Positions 57,904 through 64,000 of a stretch of 64,000 bases of DNA are shown one piece after another. How positions within the stretch are numbered: position 1 is the stretch's first letter; every line of letters starts with the position of its first letter. A model generated the notes under the pieces. The model saw nothing but the letters and a program-made list of their open reading frames with translations. It did not search any database and was not told the origin of the DNA. A program made the translations under genes and the position numbers. The stretch spans positions 124,001 to 188,000 of the forward strand of contig NW_026262737.1 in assembly GCF_021869535.1 (NCBI RefSeq), given 5' to 3'. Source of the stretch: Mytilus californianus. Its lineage: Eukaryota; Mollusca; Bivalvia; Mytilida; Mytilidae.

Positions 57904-60393
57904 TTAGTTTTCCTGTTGTTTTTTGTTTTTTTTCCTCTTTTGTATGTTATTGTGGATATATTTGTAATAATAGCGAGTTTTACCGTTTTTATCACAATAT
58001 TCATATAAGGAGTCCAGTTGTCTTTGTAAATCTATCTGAGATTCTGCCATTAAGACAGTATCGTCAGCATATAAAATGACAAACAATTTTAAATAAACAT
58101 TTAACTCTATTTCTAACTCATCAGAGATAGCGCACAAACCTTCTATATTATTATTCTGTAAAAACAATTCCAGATCGTTTAGATAAATGGAAAAAAGCAA
58201 AGGAGAGAGATTCTCTCCCTGCCTAACACCAATGGAACAAGGGAAAAATTCAGAAATATCTGATCCAAAGTGAATACGTGATTTGATATTATTGTACATG
58301 TTGACAATAACGTTATACATCTTTCCGTTAATCGAGTGTTTTATAAGTTTTGACCAGAGACCAGACCGCCAAACAGCATCAAAAGCTTTCGCAAAGTCCA
58401 CGAATGCACAATATAGTTTCTTCTTTTTCCTCTTTAGCAACTCAAATAATATGTGAATAACAAATATATTGTCTACTGTGGAATAACCTTTTCTGAAGCC
58501 AGCCTGGTTTTCATTTAATAATAAATAATCCTCTAAGAAAGAACTCAATCTAAAATTTAAGACAGATGTGAAAAGTTTTCCCAGGCAGCTGAGTATAGTA
58601 ATTGGTCTATAATTTTGGGGATCAGATTGGTCACCCTTGTTTTTATAAAAAGGTATAATATTTCCCATAAGCCATATTTCAGGTAAAGTACCAGAATCAA
58701 AAATCATATTAAAAAGTTTCACATAAACGGGTATAAAAATGTGTGATGTGCTTTTAATAAATTCATTGATTATTAAATCATCGCCACTGGCCTTTCCGTT
58801 TTTCAACTCTCGTATACACTTGCTAATCTCTTCTGCGGTAATTTCTGAATTCAAAACTTCATTTACACCTTGAATGTTATTCGGCTCAGTTGTGACGTCA
58901 TTTGTATTCTCGGCGTTATTTAAATTTTTGAAAAAGTCAAACAGTACATCTAATGCTATGTTAGGTTTATTTCTTTTCCCTCCCCTATTTAAAATTTTCC
59001 AATATTCCTTCGGATTTTTTGTCCTCAGGTTTTTCATCTGTTTTTGAAATTTTTTTCTATATTCCCTCATCGATTTATCCATCTGGCGTTTATATTCCCG
59101 TTCTTTCTTTTTCATTTCTTCCCTTTTTCTTTCTGATCTGTTACTGTTATAATTTCTTTTTGCTCCCCTGTAAATCTTTCTCTTATTCCAACATTGCTTA
59201 TCAAACCATGGTTTGTTCCCCTTTTTGCCCATTTTTTTCCCTGTACGACTCCCTTGGCTAGCATTATATGTACCTAGAACATTATCTGCAGCATCCAAAA
59301 ATATGCTGTTAATTTTTTCAACTACTTCGTTTATTTTGCCTTGAGATAAAAGGTTACTGTCAACTGAATCTAATTCGGCAACCAAATCTGAAATTTTGTC
59401 CTTATCAATAAATTCTACGAATTCAGTCTTTTTCTCAACATCCCATTTTTGTACCCGTTTTACTTCTCTTGCATTTTCCACGCTGTTCTCAGCAATATGC
59501 ACATCTTCCTCAATACCATCCTTAAACTTTAAAGATAATATTAATGGAGAGTGGACATCTGAGAACAGCTTGGAAAAGTCTTGAACATACATATTTACAA
59601 CGAAACACAGAAAATCATAAGTACAAATAAAATAATCAACAACACTGGCCTGACGGCAAGTAAATTTGCCTTCTTTGTCACCATTAACTCTACCATTAAG
59701 GATAATTATATTATTGTTTTTACACATTTCTAACAACATGTTACCATAAGAGTTTTTACTTGTATCCATACTACATCTAACTTTAGACATATCATATAAT
59801 TCTAGATTGTTTAAAATATCTACATTATCAGTATCAACAATATCATGCTGACTATGAACAATTTCAATATATTCTACATCTCGACTAGTTCTACTATTGA
59901 AATCACCATTTAAAAGTATATACTTGTACTCTACAGAAAATTTCAAAAATTCTTCTTCTAATTCATTAAAAGCATCAGGAACCTTATATACAGAATTTTC
60001 TGGAGGAATATAAATATTTCCTATCATGACATCTTGGTCAGTTTTAAGTAGATCGGAAGAAATTTTCCACCAATATACTAAACTACTGAAATTTTCAACT
60101 GGCTTTACAAAATTTTCCAAGTGTGATTTATAGCCGAAAGCTATGCCTCCCGATTTAACTCTTGCTATATTTTTTCTATTTTTCAGATGAAAAGTAAATC
60201 CTGGAATATTTATCTTATCTAGATCATCTGTTTTAGTTTCAACAAGAGAAATAAAATCAAATTTCTGAACCATATCTATAAATTCTGGATAATGCATACG
60301 TTTAATTACACCACAACAATTTAAAGTTAACATATTAATTTTACAGTTACTCGTTCTAGTTAAACATTGTTCACTGTCAGGTACGTTTGTCAT
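57904..60393 (-). CDS. LINE B ORF2: endonuclease and reverse transcriptase, 3'-truncated
   Basis: 829-residue intact frame. N-terminal APE endonuclease: LNCCGVIKRMHYPEF, ISLVETK, YIPPENS, LLNGDFNSR, ASVVDYF, SDVHSPL. A basic coiled linker (KKKEREYKRQMDKSMREYRK) precedes the RT: NIIPFYKNKGDQSDPQNYRP, NENQAGFRKGYS, FVDFAKAFDAVWR, GVRQGENLSPLLFSIYLNDL and catalytic LYADDTVLMAE. Similarity ends at YCDKNG (about 57990); the last ~28 residues are read-through of unrelated AT-rich DNA. The RT thumb and any C-terminal domain are missing, so activity is unlikely despite the open frame. ORF1 is 30 bp upstream. Confidence 0.85.
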   Translation of the reverse strand: MTNVPDSEQCLTRTSNCKINMLTLNCCGVIKRMHYPEFIDMVQKFDFISLVETKTDDLDKINIPGFTFHLKNRKNIARVKSGGIAFGYKSHLENFVKPVENFSSLVYWWKISSDLLKTDQDVMIGNIYIPPENSVYKVPDAFNELEEEFLKFSVEYKYILLNGDFNSRTSRDVEYIEIVHSQHDIVDTDNVDILNNLELYDMSKVRCSMDTSKNSYGNMLLEMCKNNNIIILNGRVNGDKEGKFTCRQASVVDYFICTYDFLCFVVNMYVQDFSKLFSDVHSPLILSLKFKDGIEEDVHIAENSVENAREVKRVQKWDVEKKTEFVEFIDKDKISDLVAELDSVDSNLLSQGKINEVVEKINSIFLDAADNVLGTYNASQGSRTGKKMGKKGNKPWFDKQCWNKRKIYRGAKRNYNSNRSERKREEMKKKEREYKRQMDKSMREYRKKFQKQMKNLRTKNPKEYWKILNRGGKRNKPNIALDVLFDFFKNLNNAENTNDVTTEPNNIQGVNEVLNSEITAEEISKCIRELKNGKASGDDLIINEFIKSTSHIFIPVYVKLFNMIFDSGTLPEIWLMGNIIPFYKNKGDQSDPQNYRPITILSCLGKLFTSVLNFRLSSFLEDYLLLNENQAGFRKGYSTVDNIFVIHILFELLKRKKKKLYCAFVDFAKAFDAVWRSGLWSKLIKHSINGKMYNVIVNMYNNIKSRIHFGSDISEFFPCSIGVRQGENLSPLLFSIYLNDLELFLQNNNIEGLCAISDELEIELNVYLKLFVILYADDTVLMAESQIDLQRQLDSLYEYCDKNGKTRYYYKYIHNNIQKRKKNKKQQEN

Positions 60394-60423
60394 ACCATTA
60401 CACTTGTTCTTTTCTGGGGCTCC

Positions 60424-61536
60424 CTATGAGTGTTCTGTTGAGTTTCGCGATTCCCTTCGTCGTCTCTTGCGCGACTGGTAGTTTTCAGGCGTATTTAATA
60501 CTTCTCTCCGATTGTTAGGCGATGGAGAATTTAAAGTCTGATGGTTGTATATTACTCCGTCTACATATAGGATGTCTCTAACAAGTCTCACACGATGTCC
60601 TTCAGCTTTCATCTCTTTCATAATGGGATAGAGACTTTTTCTGGCCTGCTCGATGGCTTCTGGAAACTGTTTGTTTACACCGTATTGTTTTCCCTTTAGT
60701 CTATAGGTGTTTGACATTACCATTGCCAGATCATTGTGGTAAATAAACCTTGCGACGATAGGCCGAGGTCGTCCACGTTTTCCAGGTTGGGCTCCGGTAC
60801 CGAACCTATGCACATTCCCTAGTTCAAGCTTGTGGTAGATGTGTAGCTCGTCTTTAATAAAACCGCGAATCAAGTTTTCTGTGTTTTTGATTTCTGGTTC
60901 TCTTAGGCCTGTGAAAATGAGATTGTTTTTCATTGAGCGACATTGTAAATCAATTATGGTATCTTTAAGCTCATAATTCTCTTCCTTAACCTCGTTGATC
61001 GAAACCTTTATTTCCTGTTTTAATTCGTGTGACATGTCCTCAAAATCATTTACCGCCTTGCTCATCGCTGTTCTTATTCCACTCACTTCTTTTACATTAC
61101 TCTCATGCTTGGCTTTAAAATCGTCAATGAAATCGCTAAGTCCTTGCATGTTTCTATTTGTCTCGCTGTTATCTTTCTTCATTTGTTTCATGTCCCTATC
61201 GATATTAACGTTCTTATTCTTTATAGATGCAATATCAGATTCAGTCGTATCACACTTGCTTTTTAGCTTATTTACATCAGACTCCACGTTGCATACTTTC
61301 GTTTTAAGCTCACCAAAGTTATGTACCATTGTATTTAAAGTTCTATTTATCTGTGTAACTTGTAGCATCCCTTTTTCAATTGTGGTTAATCTCTCATTCA
61401 TTCCAACCATAAGCTGATACAAGTTTTCAAGTGTTACACATTCCTTAGTTTCGCCATACAATACTTCTCTACTTTCATTGACCAATTCCGCTACTGTGTT
61501 TGTACTATCCATTGTCGCACTCGTATAGAGCCTCAA
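60424..61536 (-). CDS. LINE B ORF1 protein
   Basis: 370-residue intact frame; the second Met (MDSTNTVAELV, at 61512) is an equally likely start. It has long heptad-rich coiled coils over about residues 40-190, then an RRM-like segment (SMKNNLIFTGLREPEIKNTE, LGNVHRFGTGAQPGKRGRPR, ARFIYHNDLAMVM) and a C-terminal domain (KKEMKAEGHRVRLVRDILYV-like). A basic RKRRRRESR tail follows. This is the L1-type ORF1 plan. Longer and clearly different from LINE A ORF1, so the two LINEs are separate families. Confidence 0.82.
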   Translation of the reverse strand: MRLYTSATMDSTNTVAELVNESREVLYGETKECVTLENLYQLMVGMNERLTTIEKGMLQVTQINRTLNTMVHNFGELKTKVCNVESDVNKLKSKCDTTESDIASIKNKNVNIDRDMKQMKKDNSETNRNMQGLSDFIDDFKAKHESNVKEVSGIRTAMSKAVNDFEDMSHELKQEIKVSINEVKEENYELKDTIIDLQCRSMKNNLIFTGLREPEIKNTENLIRGFIKDELHIYHKLELGNVHRFGTGAQPGKRGRPRPIVARFIYHNDLAMVMSNTYRLKGKQYGVNKQFPEAIEQARKSLYPIMKEMKAEGHRVRLVRDILYVDGVIYNHQTLNSPSPNNRREVLNTPENYQSRKRRRRESRNSTEHS

Positions 61537-61559
61537 ATCGTCTCAAATATGGATTGTAC

Positions 61560-62933
61560 TGTTTATGTATTGTATATACCCCGGGGCTCAGGTAGGTATT
61601 AGGGAACCACTAGTGTATGTTCTACTGCCAAGAATAGACGAGATCATCTACTCACGCTTCTTCAGCCACATACGTTACATCGTTCAATTTCATAAGTTAC
61701 AACTTCAACCAGAAACAGTAATTATCGATTACGAGACAGAAACCAACAACGCAACAGGAACAGTGTTCACAGGGATAACCGTCAAATGCTGCTTCTTCAC
61801 CTTTACCCAGTGTATTTGGCGAAAGGCACAGAAATGTGGATTACAGTAATACTATAAAGTAAATGAAGACATCACCTGACTTAAAGGACAAGACGAAGTA
61901 TTATCTCTCGTTGTTGAGGATGTTTGGCTTACAACTTTTGAAGTCATTGGTGAAGCTGACAACATACCCGCTACAACATCATTTACTGATTATTTGACAG
62001 AATCTTGGGTTGAAGGATACTGTTTTTTTTTTATGGAATCACTACTTAACCGAAGGCCCCGCATCACCACCCCCCTTGAAGGTTAGCACAACAAAATTAA
62101 GAAGAGACTCCACCATGCCCACCCCAACATCTAGGAGATCATCGAGTTACTCAAGGAGACTCTGGCACTAACAGAATGTACAACTATCCAGTGTGCAGCA
62201 GGAGGAGCCTGCCCACCAAAAAGACGATGATACAAAGTTATATACACCAGCCTCCGACTACTGAAAGACACAGACTCATTAACGTGATAAACTACTCTAA
62301 CGCAGAATGGTTTTGTGAAATATTGTAACTTGTGACTTAGTGACTTTGTAAATAAAATGTTTTGTGACTTTGTTAATATATAAATGTTTTGCTACTTTTG
62401 AAATATATATAAAATGTTTTGTTACTTTTGAAATATATATAAAATATTGTATTTTTCATCATTTTACATATAGTGACTCATGTTACTATATAATTATTTT
62501 TATCATACTGCTTTTATTTTATTTTCTTATGCAATGCATGTATAGATTTAATTCATAAGTTGAAAATTATGTTTGCAATTAAAGAAAACTTTATCATATA
62601 TTGGTGTATTCATTTCATAATCATTTAGATACTAACAAATTGTTAAGACACTTTTATAAATGAATAAAGCAGTTGTTTTATCATTAGTCATGTTAGTTGT
62701 CTGCTAAATGAATAGATTGAATTGATATCAAATTATTGTGAACAAAAAAATATAAATAAAAGTGGAACTACAAAATGAAAAATACCTGAATATATAGAAA
62801 ACACAGATAAACTATATACCTATAAAGTTAGAACAGACTATACAATTGTATGATCATTAAACCTTTTGTCTTTTTTGTTTTCTTAATAATAGATAATTGG
62901 TATAATTAAATGTGGGCAAACCAGGAGTAAACC
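61560..62933 (+). pseudogene. MULE transposase copy 2, decayed
   Basis: The first readable part (61565-61849) has PLVYVLLPRIDEIIYSRFF, PETVIIDYETETNNATGTVF and KCCFFTFTQCIWRKAQKCGL. This is the MULE catalytic core with the second Asp in IIDYE; the expected His after CFF is changed to Thr. After TAA at about 61847 the C-terminal half aligns with the copy at 16.1-16.6 kb (DNIPATTSFTDYLTES) but is full of shifts and stops. The 3' UTR and right inverted repeat are shared with copy 1; the element ends at 62933. The left end is missing and LINE B abuts the element. Confidence 0.75.
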
Positions 62934-63029
62934 AAAATTATATAGTTGTTCATATTTATGAGGTGTCAAGATGGTCATTGTCAATTCTGAAATAGTTTTT
63001 CCGAATTGGATTAGTTCATATTTTTCTTG

Positions 63030-63150
63030 TTGGGGCCGTTTATAACCGACAATACTATACGGAATGGGTTTTTTAAGGCCGTATGGTTGTCTATGATGGC
63101 TTTCATCTCCTTCATTTGAACTTTGGTGGATAGTTGTATCATTGGAAATC
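63030..63150 (+). repeat. Penelope-like 3'-tail fragment (sense)
   Basis: GGGGCCGTTTATAACCGACA, AAGGCCGTATGGTTGTC and CTTTGGTGGATAGTTGTATC. It stops short of the usual CCACATCTTCTTAT end. Confidence 0.68.
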
Positions 63151-63318
63151 CTTAATTGTTAGTAGAGGAAATAAGTCTGTAATTTATTTATGACCAGTGT
63201 ATCGTGATTTCAATATGGTTACGATGACTGGTTTCGGATTATTATGAATTGTAATCAAAGACTGTGTTTTAAAGTTATCATTAATATAAAACTATTTTTT
63301 ATACTATTTACCTGTGTT

Positions 63319-63420
63319 ATTGGCGCAAATGAAATGTTTATTTTGGCGCAAATGAAATATGGTTTTTGGCGCAAATGAAAGATTATTTTGGCGCAAATGA
63401 AATGCCAATTGGCGCAAAAG
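63319..63420. repeat. Five-copy TTGGCGCAAATGAAA array
   Basis: Five copies of TTGGCGCAAA within about 100 bp, four followed by TGAAA. Three have a T directly before (TTTGGCGC) and so match the E2F consensus TTTSSCGC. It may be only a minisatellite. Confidence 0.75.
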
Positions 63421-64000
63421 TCTTCTGAATAGGTAGTGATTTACCTTGACATTTCCGGGTGTTACAGAGCTACATGCATGTTACCTGTAGATGATAAAAT
63501 GTCGTCCCATGAGGTCTTACGTATAGAGGTTCACGTTAATAATGGTGCTCAAAAGTTTTTTTTAAATCAAGTTATTTTTCTCTCGTGTAAACAGCCAAAC
63601 TCTTATCATAACACTTGATTATTGGTGATCCTAGTAAGATTATATCTTCGTTTTTAAACTAATTAAATAGAGAAATCGTTTTGGTTTTAATTACTTCTTC
63701 TTTAGATTTATAAATTTTTACATTATTTATCATTTTATAACATCGGATTTATCCATCCTACATGTATATGAAATACATGTTCAAAATCATCATTAATTTT
63801 GGTTAACAACGGAATTAACCCTAAATATAATTTAATACTCCACGACGATCCATTTGTATTTGCCACCTCCTTTAATATGTATTTTAACTTTGTGTATTAA
63901 ACTCGACCTTCTATCTTATGGTCCATTCGAATTGACAGTCACACCTGACACGTGTGCCCTAGAGGCACGGCTAATTTCCAATCTGTTAATTACCTTATAC
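63421..64000. other. Non-coding, nothing recognised
   Basis: No supported feature before the end of the window. Confidence 0.5.

Noticed and set aside
57888..58079. Plus-strand hydrophobic frame at the 3' end of LINE B
   Set aside because: It is antisense to LINE B ORF2 coding sequence; no independent support.
60995..61417. 140-codon plus-strand frame rich in Ser/Phe/Leu
   Set aside because: Exact antisense of the LINE B ORF1 coiled coil, whose heptad composition gives open hydrophobic frames on the other strand.
63319..63420. CRISPR-like array
   Set aside because: Short motif of about 15 bp with irregular spacers of 6-10 bp, in animal DNA; a minisatellite.

Overview
The window reads as nuclear DNA of a bivalve mollusc, most likely a mussel (Mytilus or close kin). 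It is strongly AT-rich and intron-rich. It carries Penelope-like, MULE, Tc1 and LINE elements, and several interspersed sequence families that I recognise from memory as abundant in mussels. No RNA gene, CRISPR array or prokaryotic operon was seen.

Layout: 0-11 kb is mostly repeats (a tandem duplication flanked by a 210-bp inverted-repeat element, minisatellites, several MITE-like elements and a 680-bp foldback). 11.1-14.9 kb is one large terminal-inverted-repeat element whose ends are packed with CCAGTGGAA-type motifs. 15.06-31.25 kb holds the main host-gene candidate: two upstream exons with an EGF/NIM-like ectodomain, then three tandem copies of a 35-bp exon plus a terminal exon that encodes a transmembrane segment and a cytoplasmic tail. 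Copies 1 and 2 carry an ITAM-like pair of tyrosines (YxxI-x9-YxxL); copy 3 is frameshifted before it. Splice phases are compatible in all three, so the locus could make one ectodomain with alternative signalling tails. A MULE-derived element with inverted ends and an 8-bp target duplication sits in the intron between the first two exons.

32-35.7 kb is a Penelope-like retroelement broken by a decayed Tc1 transposon. Its 3' non-coding tail matches fragments scattered through the window. 36.7-38.65 kb (minus) is a STAND-type NTPase with seven ankyrin repeats, whose apparent N-terminus lies in repeat DNA downstream of a good splice acceptor. 39-48 kb is repeat-rich. 48.9-51.4 kb (plus) and 58-61.5 kb (minus) are two LINEs with ORF1 and ORF2, both cut off at the 3' end. 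53.1-53.75 kb (minus) is a degenerate zinc-finger reading frame with two internal stops. 61.56-62.93 kb is a second, decayed MULE copy, and 63.3 kb has a short array of TTGGCGCAAA motifs.

Exon calls rest on splice consensus, phase matching and conservation among the in-window copies. No transcript evidence was available. Family names come from motif recognition, not from a search.
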